Assembly: GCA_947037995.1 (NCBI GenBank)
Contig: CAMQUV010000033.1
Location: forward strand, 1-8,351
Source of the DNA: an uncultured Rikenellaceae bacterium
GTDB taxonomy: Bacteria > Bacteroidota > Bacteroidia > Bacteroidales > Rikenellaceae
DNA length: 8,351 bases
Reading direction: 5' to 3'
This document shows, one piece after another, positions 1-6,349 of the stretch; position 1 is the first letter of the stretch, and each line of letters opens with the position of its first letter. Both the position numbers and the translations under genes were made by a program. The notes below the pieces were generated by a model. The model saw only the letters and a program-made list of their open reading frames with translations, was not told the origin of the DNA and ran no database searches.

Positions 1-341
1 CTGACTTGTTCAGCCGCGCCGAGGGGCGGGCGCTGGCTTCCAGGCTTCGCCTATGCCATTATTATGATGAATTGGTTTTGGCTTCGAGAGCCGAGGTTGA
101 GACCCCCGACAGGCAAATTTCAAGTGGCGTTGCCACCGAGCCTGCGCAAGGGGAAGAACTCGAGTGCTGTTAGCACCTTTGGCTCGCAGGCTGATAGCTG
201 CCGAAGTTAGAATTGCAAGTATGCCGACACGCAATTAAAAGGTGTCGCTGACCCCCCTACAGGCAAATTTCGAGTACTGAGGCATTAAATTTGCATATAC
301 AATTGCAAATAACACGTACGAAAACACTCGAAAAAAAATAA
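1..341. repeat. GC-rich non-coding block with direct repeats and small hairpins
   Basis: No convincing gene is seen. The first 240 bases contain 132 G+C (55%), against about 37% in a 60-base sample of the neighbouring AsmA gene (901-960). A direct repeat ACAGGCAAATTTC-R-AGT occurs at 109-125 and 259-275, each copy preceded by a run of C (103-107 and 252-257). Hairpins seen include GTGGC-GTT-GCCAC (124-136), GTGCT-GTT-AGCAC (164-176), CGACAC/GTGTCG (225-230 with 242-247), GCAAATTT/AAATTTGC (263-270 with 287-294) and ATTTGCA/TGCAAAT (289-295 with 304-310). The block lies upstream of the AsmA promoter, so it is not that gene's leader. It could be a dispersed extragenic repeat, the 3' end of an upstream transcript, or a structured RNA; the sequence does not decide. 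Confidence 0.6.
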
Positions 342-372
342 TTGTTTGAAATCAATATTTTAGTTATCTTTG
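342..372 (+). promoter_or_regulatory. Bacteroidota-type promoter of the AsmA-family gene
   Basis: A perfect -7 box TATCTTTG (consensus TAnnTTTG) lies at 365-372, with TTG at 342-344 exactly 20 bases upstream, matching the -33 element and spacing known for Bacteroidota. Transcription should begin at about 377-381, giving a leader of roughly 20 bases before the ATG at 400. No Shine-Dalgarno sequence follows, as is usual in this phylum. Confidence 0.75.
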
Positions 373-399
373 CTTAACCCAAAATCTCAATCTACTGCT

Positions 400-3324
400 A
401 TGAATAACACCGCGTCAAGAATACTAAAAATATCATTAAAAACATTTGCTATAATAGTTACTGTACTACTCCTTTTAATCGGAATTGTATTTTATTTCAT
501 ACTAACGCCCGAAAGGTTAAAACCAATTGTGAGTGACATTGCGGCCGAAATGATTGAGGGAGAACTCTATTTTGACAAAGTAGAACTTACGCTCTTTAGC
601 ACTTTTCCGAACGTGGGCGCCGAACTTAGCGGTGGTTTTTTACGAAACACATCTGGCAATAAAGAATATGCTAATGACACGATAGTATCGTTCGATAAGG
701 CCCTGGTTATGCTCGATGTATTAGACCTACTCAGCGACAAAATTACAATCAATCGGGTGGAACTAATAAAACCTAAAATATATGCATACGTAGGTATTGA
801 TAATAAAGCAAATTGGGATGTCCTGAAAATCCCTATGGATACTACAACCAATAGCAGCCCCGAAGATACCTCCTCGATGAGAATTGCCCTTAAAAGCGTT
901 AATATTGTCGACGCTAAAATGAGATATGAGAACAAACCACTCAAACTACAAGCGTGGCTAAAAAGTCTCGATTTTACACTCGAAGGAAAAACTAAAGGTG
1001 ACTCAAAACTGACCTCTACGTTCGATGCAAAAGATATTGTCTACAACCAAAATGGACACCAAATTGCTGATAACCTGAACTTTAGCTATGACTGTGTCGC
1101 ACACGTACATAGCGATATAAACCAACTGGAGATAGAACAGTTTGATGCAGTTTTTGGGGCAATACCATTCTCAATTACAGGAATGTGGGATAATGATAGT
1201 ATAGATGTCAAAGCGAAAATTTTGCCCGTCAAAATCTCGGAACTATATAAATATGTGCCTACAACACTTATAAGCAACAAAGATAATATTGAACCCAAAG
1301 GAATATTCGCACTTAATGCGAAAATCAAAGGGTCGTACGTTGATAAAATACTGCCCCCAGCAATCGCCCAAATTACACTCAAAGATGCGGGTGTAAAATT
1401 CACTCAATACCAAAACGCTCATACTGACACACTTAGATGCGAAATGACCGCACTCTATGACTTCTATGATACCAAGAAAATGACACTCAAAGTAGATGAC
1501 TTTAAATTATCAGCCCTAGCTGCCGATATCGAACTTAAAGGAACTGTTATAGACCCGCTCGGACAAATGTATATGGACGTACTGACTGATACTAGAGTGG
1601 ATTTCACTAGACTTAGTCGGATATTTTCTATCCAAAAAGGAACTAGCTATGCCGGAACAATGAGCTTTGATGGCAAATTGCAAGCGAATCTTAATAATAT
1701 TCTTAAACAAAAATTGACCAAAATCAAGCTCGATGGACTTATGAAATTTGACACCCTACAAATCTATGATACAATCAGTAATATTAAACTACGCAACCAA
1801 TATGCTCGCCTTGACTTTGCCAGTACTCCACAAGGACTCAGAATTAATGGAAATGTGCAAAATTTAACAGCCATACAAATCGGAAAATTTATCGCAAAAC
1901 TCGACTCTGCCAATGTTAGTCTAACGGGCTCCCTGAAAAACAACGCAATTGATAAAACAGAAGGCACAATACGATACGATAACTTGAGTATCCGATTCCC
2001 AAAAGATAGTATCCGAATTAATAGTGCCAAATCAAAAGCCAAAATTAATATCGCCGGTGAGATGCTTCGAGGAACTATAACCTCAGATTCACTTACTTTC
2101 TTTATGCCTAAAAACGACGCGCTACTGTCAAGAGCTACACTTAAAGGAACTGTTCCACTCAAAAATTTTGGACTAATGAAAGGAACTGTCGCGTTTAAGG
2201 AGATGAAAATTAATACACCAGCATTCCCACTGCCAATTAGCGTTAATTCGACCGAACTTGACGTAAGCAAAAATCTAATTAAACTTAGCAATGTCGATAT
2301 ACATATCGGAGAAAGTAACCTCGAAATTAGTGGCTCCGCTCAGGGACTCCTCGAATTTGGGAAAGGAGAAAAACTTAAAGTAAGAGGACTCGTCAAATCG
2401 AACTTTATTGACCTGGATGAGATTATGTTTGCAGCGAATAATATGCAAATACCAACTTTTAAAAGTGACAGCACAGCTCAAGCTGATACCACTAGCGTAA
2501 TGCCTATACTGAATATCCCCAAAAATATTGACGCCAACCTGACAGTTGCACTCGACTCAATGCGATTTATGGGACTGAATCTTATGAAAACAAAAGGAGG
2601 AGTGCAAATCAAAAATAGTACGCTCCGAATACGTAGAATCATTACGACTCTAGATGATTCGAAAGTTGCAGCTAAAGCACTCTACACATCCAACCATAAT
2701 AAAGCAAATATAGCACTCTCACTCGATGCTAGTAATATCGATGTCCTCTCTGTACGCAAACTTGTGCCGATGCTAGATACTATCGCGCCGCTGATGAAAA
2801 GCGCCTCAGGGTATCTCAATTTTAATATGGTAGCGCAGTCGAAACTCGAAAACACAATGACACCCGACCTTAATCATATCGAAGCTGCAATAGATTTTAA
2901 AGCTAATACCGTAGATATTGAAGAGAACGAAACACTACTCTCAATAGCTAAAATGCTGATGTTTAAAAATAAAAAACAACTCAAAATTGACTCGATAGCC
3001 ATATACCTCGGGGTGGAAAATGGAGCGGCAGAATTCTACCCATTTAGACTCAAAGTTGATAGATATGACCTAGCATTTGGCGGAATACAATCACTCATCG
3101 GAACAATGGATATGAACTACCACCTGTCGGTGCTTAAATCTCCTAGCCCAATCAAATTTGGTATAAATATTACAGGACCTATGAGCGATTTTAATATCGG
3201 TATAGGCAAAACAAAATATAAATATCTTCGCGAGCCTGAATATGATAACTATATTGAACCCAAATATATCAAAATCAGAGACGAAATATCGAACAAACTC
3301 AAAACCTCTTCCTTCAAAAAATAA
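400..3324 (+). CDS. AsmA-family inner-membrane-anchored envelope protein
   Basis: The predicted protein has 974 residues. It begins with a short polar stretch and one hydrophobic helix (about residues 13-34), and is otherwise a long periplasmic beta-rich region. Just after the helix comes the segment with STFPNVG (about 67-73), typical of AsmA-like proteins of Bacteroidota. The C-terminal third, with 'FKANTVDIEENETLLSIAKMLMF' type sequence and the end 'INITGPMSDFNIGIG', resembles the AsmA-like C-terminal domain. AsmA/TamB-like proteins are thought to form bridges that move phospholipids between inner and outer membrane; that role here is inferred from the family. An in-frame TTG at 370 would add ten residues, but it lies inside the -7 box, so the ATG at 400 is chosen. 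The gene appears monocistronic and converges on the - strand genes. Confidence 0.88.
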   Translation: MNNTASRILKISLKTFAIIVTVLLLLIGIVFYFILTPERLKPIVSDIAAEMIEGELYFDKVELTLFSTFPNVGAELSGGFLRNTSGNKEYANDTIVSFDKALVMLDVLDLLSDKITINRVELIKPKIYAYVGIDNKANWDVLKIPMDTTTNSSPEDTSSMRIALKSVNIVDAKMRYENKPLKLQAWLKSLDFTLEGKTKGDSKLTSTFDAKDIVYNQNGHQIADNLNFSYDCVAHVHSDINQLEIEQFDAVFGAIPFSITGMWDNDSIDVKAKILPVKISELYKYVPTTLISNKDNIEPKGIFALNAKIKGSYVDKILPPAIAQITLKDAGVKFTQYQNAHTDTLRCEMTALYDFYDTKKMTLKVDDFKLSALAADIELKGTVIDPLGQMYMDVLTDTRVDFTRLSRIFSIQKGTSYAGTMSFDGKLQANLNNILKQKLTKIKLDGLMKFDTLQIYDTISNIKLRNQYARLDFASTPQGLRINGNVQNLTAIQIGKFIAKLDSANVSLTGSLKNNAIDKTEGTIRYDNLSIRFPKDSIRINSAKSKAKINIAGEMLRGTITSDSLTFFMPKNDALLSRATLKGTVPLKNFGLMKGTVAFKEMKINTPAFPLPISVNSTELDVSKNLIKLSNVDIHIGESNLEISGSAQGLLEFGKGEKLKVRGLVKSNFIDLDEIMFAANNMQIPTFKSDSTAQADTTSVMPILNIPKNIDANLTVALDSMRFMGLNLMKTKGGVQIKNSTLRIRRIITTLDDSKVAAKALYTSNHNKANIALSLDASNIDVLSVRKLVPMLDTIAPLMKSASGYLNFNMVAQSKLENTMTPDLNHIEAAIDFKANTVDIEENETLLSIAKMLMFKNKKQLKIDSIAIYLGVENGAAEFYPFRLKVDRYDLAFGGIQSLIGTMDMNYHLSVLKSPSPIKFGINITGPMSDFNIGIGKTKYKYLREPEYDNYIEPKYIKIRDEISNKLKTSSFKK

Positions 3325-3508
3325 CTGCAAAAAAGCTGCAATTTTCTAGCGGACTCACAATTATATTGGAATTACTACCAGCCTCAATAGTAAGTGTTTT
3401 GGTCTTGAGATTGAGTTGATTTTCTTGACCGCTCTTTTCGCAGCCTGTGAAGATTAATGCTCCGAGAAACACAATTATTGTAAATACTAAAATTATAATA
3501 TATTTTAT
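3314..3508 (-). CDS. possible small lipoprotein lacking a standard start codon
   Basis: This open frame has 64 codons and ends in TGA at 3314-3316. Its first part reads IKYIIILVFTIIVFLGALIF followed by TGC and EKSGQENQ. That is a basic residue at position 2, about 20 hydrophobic residues, then a Thr-Gly-Cys lipobox-like site (Cys codon 3440-3442) and a polar mature part of about 42 residues. No ATG exists: the frame opens with ATA at 3506-3508, directly after an in-frame TAA (3509-3511). The first standard alternative, GTG at 3470-3472, would leave only ten residues before the Cys. Either a non-AUG start (ATA or ATT) is used, or the start codon has been lost and this is a fresh pseudogene. 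Its 3' end overlaps the AsmA gene by 11 bases. It lies about 50 bases beyond the T8 of the upstream RNA structure. I do not recognise the mature sequence. Confidence 0.4.
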   Translation of the reverse strand: MKYIIILVFTIIVFLGALIFTGCEKSGQENQLNLKTKTLTIEAGSNSNIIVSPLENCSFFAVIF

Positions 3509-3558
3509 TTAGTTGAACAATAGGTCAATTTAGTTACTATTGAAATAAATAAAGCCAC

Positions 3559-3632
3559 AAAAAAAACGTGGACGAACTTATTAGTTGAAAGGTATCGGCA
3601 AACACCCACGCCCCAATAAGAAAACGTCCACG
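3559..3632 (-). terminator. hairpin plus T8, intrinsic terminator
   Basis: Read on the - strand, an 8-bp GC-containing stem (3632-3625 with 3574-3567) continues after a small internal loop into a 6-bp stem (3620-3615 with 3582-3577). The loop is 32 bases, and eight T follow (3566-3559). The T-run makes the direction clear. The large loop contains one strand of helix B of the candidate RNA, which suggests conditional rather than constitutive termination. Confidence 0.6.
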
Positions 3633-3742
3633 CAGAGCGTGAACATCTAAAACTGATTTTGAGGCGCTGATTAAATTTTGCCGATTTTTTCAACTCAAAA
3701 CAATAGTAAATGCTATTTAACTAACAGTTTTCACTCTGCTAA
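3559..3742 (-). ncRNA. candidate structured RNA or attenuator leader
   Basis: On the - strand this stretch contains three strong pairings. Helix A pairs CGTGGACG+CTTATT (3632-3615) with AATAAG+CGTCCACG (3582-3567) and is followed at once by T8. Helix B pairs 3695-3677 with 3602-3583, 17 bp: AGTTGAAA/TTTCAACT and ATCGGCAAA/TTTGCCGAT around a small internal loop. Helix C is a hairpin at 3644-3626 with core CACGC-AGA-GCGTG read on the + strand. A and B interleave as a pseudoknot would, and C uses the same strand as the 5' half of A, so they compete. A further 9-bp pair TTACTATTG/CAATAGTAA (3709-3701 with 3542-3534) brackets the region. No protein frame fits. It may be an independent RNA of about 180 bases or a leader controlling the small lipoprotein frame at 3508. 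I do not recognise it as 6S, SRP, tmRNA, RNase P or a known riboswitch. Confidence 0.55.
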
Positions 3743-3748
3743 TTTCCA

Positions 3749-3756
3749 CAAAGATA
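3749..3756 (-). promoter_or_regulatory. TAnnTTTG -7 box upstream of the candidate RNA
   Basis: The - strand reads TATCTTTG, a perfect Bacteroidota -7 box, which places a start near 3742 and so gives an RNA of about 184 bases to the end of the T8. No clear TTG is present 19-20 bases upstream, so the -33 element is weak or absent. No other matching -7 box was seen between the T8 and the lipoprotein frame, so transcription of that frame probably also depends on this site. Confidence 0.5.
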
Positions 3757-3893
3757 GTAAATATTTCACCTATAATCTTGATAGGCTACCCCTAATCCAT
3801 AAAAAGGAGTACTGAAATAAAGCTAACAGGCAAGGTTAGGTTACGTAGTCACACAGAAAATTACAACTAACATTACACAGAATATCACACACG
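3757..3893. other. intergenic stretch, nothing recognised
   Basis: No reading frame beyond a few codons, no further -7 box and no strong hairpin was seen on either strand. A short GGTTAGGTTA tandem lies at about 3834-3843. Confidence 0.5.
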
Positions 3894-3933
3894 AAGCGCG
3901 CAAACCACCTATCAATGAGTAGTTTGCGCGCTT
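3894..3933. terminator. 12-bp perfect GC-rich hairpin between convergent genes
   Basis: AAGCGCGCAAAC (3894-3905) and GTTTGCGCGCTT (3922-3933) form a perfect 12-bp stem around a 16-base loop. It lies about 60 bases beyond the stop of the M23 peptidase gene and is probably the end of the leuS operon transcript. On the + strand it is followed by AATTTTA; on the - strand no T-run follows. It may therefore act as a 3'-end stabilising structure or a bidirectional terminator. Confidence 0.55.
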
Positions 3934-3960
3934 AATTTTAGAGTGAGCTAGTTAAGTAAA

Positions 3961-3984
3961 TGTGGAATCTATAATACATCCACA
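3961..3984 (-). terminator. weak hairpin just after the M23 stop codon
   Basis: TGTGGA (3961-3966) pairs with TCCACA (3979-3984) around 12 bases, starting 11 bases after the peptidase stop codon. On the - strand it is followed only by TTTA. It is a weak terminator candidate that may work together with the stronger hairpin at 3894-3933. Confidence 0.25.
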
Positions 3985-3995
3985 GCTATCGCTAA

Positions 3996-5306
3996 TTATT
4001 TACTATTATGTTGTGCGCTATAATCTTTCATAGATTTGATAACATCGTCCTTCATTTTCATAAAGCTTTTCTTATGCTTTGAACCGATAGGTGGTCCAGG
4101 ATTTGTAGGTAATTTCTCAGGATTTATATATTTGCCATTAACTTTCACACGGAAGTCAAGGTGAGGCCCCGTAGACATCCCAGTACTACCGACATAAGCG
4201 ATAACTTGTCCTTTTTTGACACGAACCCCGGCACCAATTCCTGAAGCAAAACGGCTAAGGTGAAGGTAGCCAGCCTGTATTCCACGAGCGTGTTTTACCC
4301 ACATTGTGTTACCGCCGCCCTTAGAGTCCCAATATTTGCGTTGCACAGTACCGTCTGCAATAGCGATAACTGGAGTCCCAGTAGGTGCAGCATAATCAAC
4401 GCCATTATGTTTTTGTCTGGTACGTCTAATAGGGTGAATTCTCATTCCATATTTGGAGCTAACACGGGCTTTAAAGTTAAGTGGCGCGCGTAGGAACGCT
4501 TTTTTAAGATTGTGTCCTTTTTCGTCCCAATATCCAGAGGTCTCGCCATCTTCGAAGCCTATAGCAAGATACGGCACACCACGGTGAGTAAATTCGACGC
4601 CATAGATTCGTCCGATTCCCGCACTAAGTGTATCAATAAATTGTTCTTGATAGAGGATTTTAAATTTGTCGCCTTTTTGGATGGCAAAAAAGTCAATAGT
4701 AGATTGGTAAACATCAGCAAGGGTAAGTGCTAACGATGCGTTGACGCCTCTTTCATAGAGTGATTGTGAGAGAGAACCTTCGATAGTTCCTTCGATATAT
4801 CTTTCTTGCGTAACGACGTCTTTTTCGCCCAATTTCACATAGACAGAATCGCCAACGCCGAATGTAACATACTGCGTAGGGTTGCGCTCGTAGACTAGGT
4901 ATTGGAGTTTTGAGAGTGAATCATCCGAAGTAAATGCAGCATATTTGTAGCCTGCTCTCATTAGTCTCAAATCGTACACTCCTTTGGATTGTTCGATAAG
5001 TTTATTAACGATAGCGATATTGACATCAAATTTATTATTGAGTAGCATTGAGAACGTTTCACCGTCTTGGATTCTTCCAGTTTCAACAACTAATTCGGTG
5101 GTATTAATATCGAAGCTAGTTTTACTAGTATGGCTATTTTTCAGCACTTTTTCGATACGTTTAGCACCTTCGAGGTCAGGCAGTTCGTCTGACAGAGAAG
5201 AGTTTGAGCTAGAGGTGCATTTTCGGACAGCGAGTACGACCGTAAGCAATATAATAGCGATTAATAATAGTGATAGTGTACGTTTGAGTAATATTCTTTT
5301 AGACAT
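3996..5306 (-). CDS. membrane-anchored M23 (LytM-type) peptidoglycan endopeptidase
   Basis: The protein has 436 residues. A basic N-terminus (KRILLKR) and one hydrophobic helix (about residues 11-27) suggest inner-membrane anchoring with the rest in the periplasm. Cys30 is preceded by VRK, so it is not a lipobox. Residues about 70-170 look like the LysM/OapA-like region often placed before M23 domains. The peptidase domain spans about 280-395: 'SSKYGMRIHPIRRTRQKHNGVD' type sequence with H300 and D304 as zinc ligands, H349 in YLHLS, and H382 in GPHLDF. The usual HxH is H382-L-D384, so Asp stands at the third zinc-ligand position. Known members cut peptide cross-links in murein, or activate amidases when catalytically dead; which applies here is open. 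The ATG lies 7 bases after the stop of the YitT gene, so the two are very likely co-transcribed. Confidence 0.88.
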   Translation of the reverse strand: MSKRILLKRTLSLLLIAIILLTVVLAVRKCTSSSNSSLSDELPDLEGAKRIEKVLKNSHTSKTSFDINTTELVVETGRIQDGETFSMLLNNKFDVNIAIVNKLIEQSKGVYDLRLMRAGYKYAAFTSDDSLSKLQYLVYERNPTQYVTFGVGDSVYVKLGEKDVVTQERYIEGTIEGSLSQSLYERGVNASLALTLADVYQSTIDFFAIQKGDKFKILYQEQFIDTLSAGIGRIYGVEFTHRGVPYLAIGFEDGETSGYWDEKGHNLKKAFLRAPLNFKARVSSKYGMRIHPIRRTRQKHNGVDYAAPTGTPVIAIADGTVQRKYWDSKGGGNTMWVKHARGIQAGYLHLSRFASGIGAGVRVKKGQVIAYVGSTGMSTGPHLDFRVKVNGKYINPEKLPTNPGPPIGSKHKKSFMKMKDDVIKSMKDYSAQHNSK

Positions 5307-5313
5307 TATAGTT

Positions 5314-6270
5314 TTATCCCAGTTTAGTTTTATTAATAGAGTTCTGTTTTTGTTTTTTGGCTATGAGTGTTTCAAATCCCTGACCATAGACACCGCTAAC
5401 ATTAGCACTCGAGATGAAGGCTTGCGGGTCAACGTCACGAATAATGTGATATACTTTAGTAATTTCAGTTTTTCGGCATATAATAAGGACAACTTTTTGA
5501 GGCTGCTCCGTATATCCGCCCACTGCGTCGAGATATGTTACACCTCTATGCGCCTCTTCAATCACTCTTTTTCCAATTTCCTGATATTTTGGTGAGAACA
5601 CAAAGAGTTGGAATGATTGTTTACTACCCGACATTATCATATCGATAGTATAGCTCACAACTCCCATAGTTACAAATCCATATATAGCAGGTTTCACTTC
5701 GCCAAAAACTAGTACTGAACTGGTTACAATCACTAAATCGCAGATGAGAATAACTTTCCCCAGCGATATATTTCTATATTTATTAACAATCATAGCGATA
5801 ATATCTGTACCACCGCTACTACCACCTTGTCGGAAGCAGGTAGCAATACCAACGGCAGCGATTGCCCCCCCCAGTATAACCATAAGTAATTTATCACTAT
5901 CCGCATCGAGTCCTAATATACCGGCAGGTATATACTTGTCCATAAGTGATATGAAAAGCGTATTTACCAAAATTGCGTAGATAGTTTTAATTCCAAATTT
6001 TGGTCCAAGAATAATCATTCCGAGTATAACTAGCGTTGCATTGACATAGAAATAAACCAGCCCAAAACTAAGTAAAAATATGTCTTTAGGCGAGCCTAGG
6101 GCAAAATAAGCTAGCGAAGCTATACCTCCGGAGCCTCCAGGGACAGTTTTGGCAGGAATAAGGAGCTGTGTAAATGCGAACGAATAGAACAGTAATCCTA
6201 GCGTTATTAAGCCATATTCCTTAATGATAGTATCTAAAGGTTGATTCTTTCCCAGTGTTTTAAAATTCAT
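5314..6270 (-). CDS. YitT family (DUF161/DUF2179) membrane protein
   Basis: The protein has 318 residues. About six membrane helices are visible near residues 18-36, 65-90, 93-112, 127-147, 172-190 and 194-212. Two Gly-rich stretches mark the repeated halves: PGGSGGI (44-50) and QGGSSGGTD (148-156). The C-terminal part (about 219-303) is a soluble DUF2179 domain with HRGVTYLDAVGGYT and the final 'SANVSGVYGQGF' motif. Proteins of this family are widespread, and their transported substrate or role is not firmly known. The length is normal for the family. The start ATG at 6268-6270 has no Shine-Dalgarno sequence (TTACCCCT precedes it). The gene follows leuS by 57 bases and precedes the M23 peptidase by 7, so it looks like the middle gene of an operon. 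A YitT gene next to leuS is, to my recollection, also seen in other Bacteroidota. Confidence 0.9.
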   Translation of the reverse strand: MNFKTLGKNQPLDTIIKEYGLITLGLLFYSFAFTQLLIPAKTVPGGSGGIASLAYFALGSPKDIFLLSFGLVYFYVNATLVILGMIILGPKFGIKTIYAILVNTLFISLMDKYIPAGILGLDADSDKLLMVILGGAIAAVGIATCFRQGGSSGGTDIIAMIVNKYRNISLGKVILICDLVIVTSSVLVFGEVKPAIYGFVTMGVVSYTIDMIMSGSKQSFQLFVFSPKYQEIGKRVIEEAHRGVTYLDAVGGYTEQPQKVVLIICRKTEITKVYHIIRDVDPQAFISSANVSGVYGQGFETLIAKKQKQNSINKTKLG

Positions 6271-6313
6271 AGGGGTAATTTTTAATTGAAATTATTAATT
6301 AGTTAATTCAGGT

Positions 6314-6349
6314 GATTATTAATATTGTTAAACAACAATATTAATAATC
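6314..6349. repeat. 16-bp perfect inverted repeat across the leuS stop codon
   Basis: GATTATTAATATTGTT (6314-6329) is the exact reverse complement of 6334-6349, with a 4-base loop (AAAC, 6330-6333 on the + strand). It covers the last codons of leuS (IINIVV) and two bases of the TAA stop (6328-6330). No T-run follows on the - strand. It may be a transcript-stabilising or partial-termination hairpin between leuS and the YitT gene. Confidence 0.7.

Noticed and set aside
10..234. 74-codon reading frame on the - strand
   Set aside because: It runs through the repeat and hairpin block, has no recognisable domain or promoter, and its codons coincide with the direct repeat and the palindromes. It is better explained by non-coding sequence of high G+C.
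1764..2291. 175-codon antisense frame within the AsmA gene
   Set aside because: It lies opposite a clear coding gene, and its Ser/Leu-rich product is what the complement of the gene's codons would give. The frames at 567-944 and 1086-1403 are rejected for the same reason.
3326..3345. TGCA...TGCA followed by ATTTT just after the AsmA stop, as a terminator
   Set aside because: The stem is only 4 bp, and the sequence overlaps the end of the small lipoprotein frame. It is too weak to call.
3534..3709. Possible miniature transposon with TTACTATTG/CAATAGTAA ends
   Set aside because: The 9-bp ends are exact, but no target-site duplication flanks them. The internal structure, with terminator and promoter, is better explained by an RNA element. 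A genome-wide copy search could reopen this.
3807..3833. Words GAGTACTGA and ACAGGCAA shared with 272-280 and 259-266
   Set aside because: The matches are only 8-9 bases, appear in different order and have unrelated surroundings. This can be chance in AT-rich intergenic DNA.
4984..5595. 203-codon + strand frame across the M23/YitT junction
   Set aside because: It is antisense to two genes with strong family signatures and shows no domain of its own.
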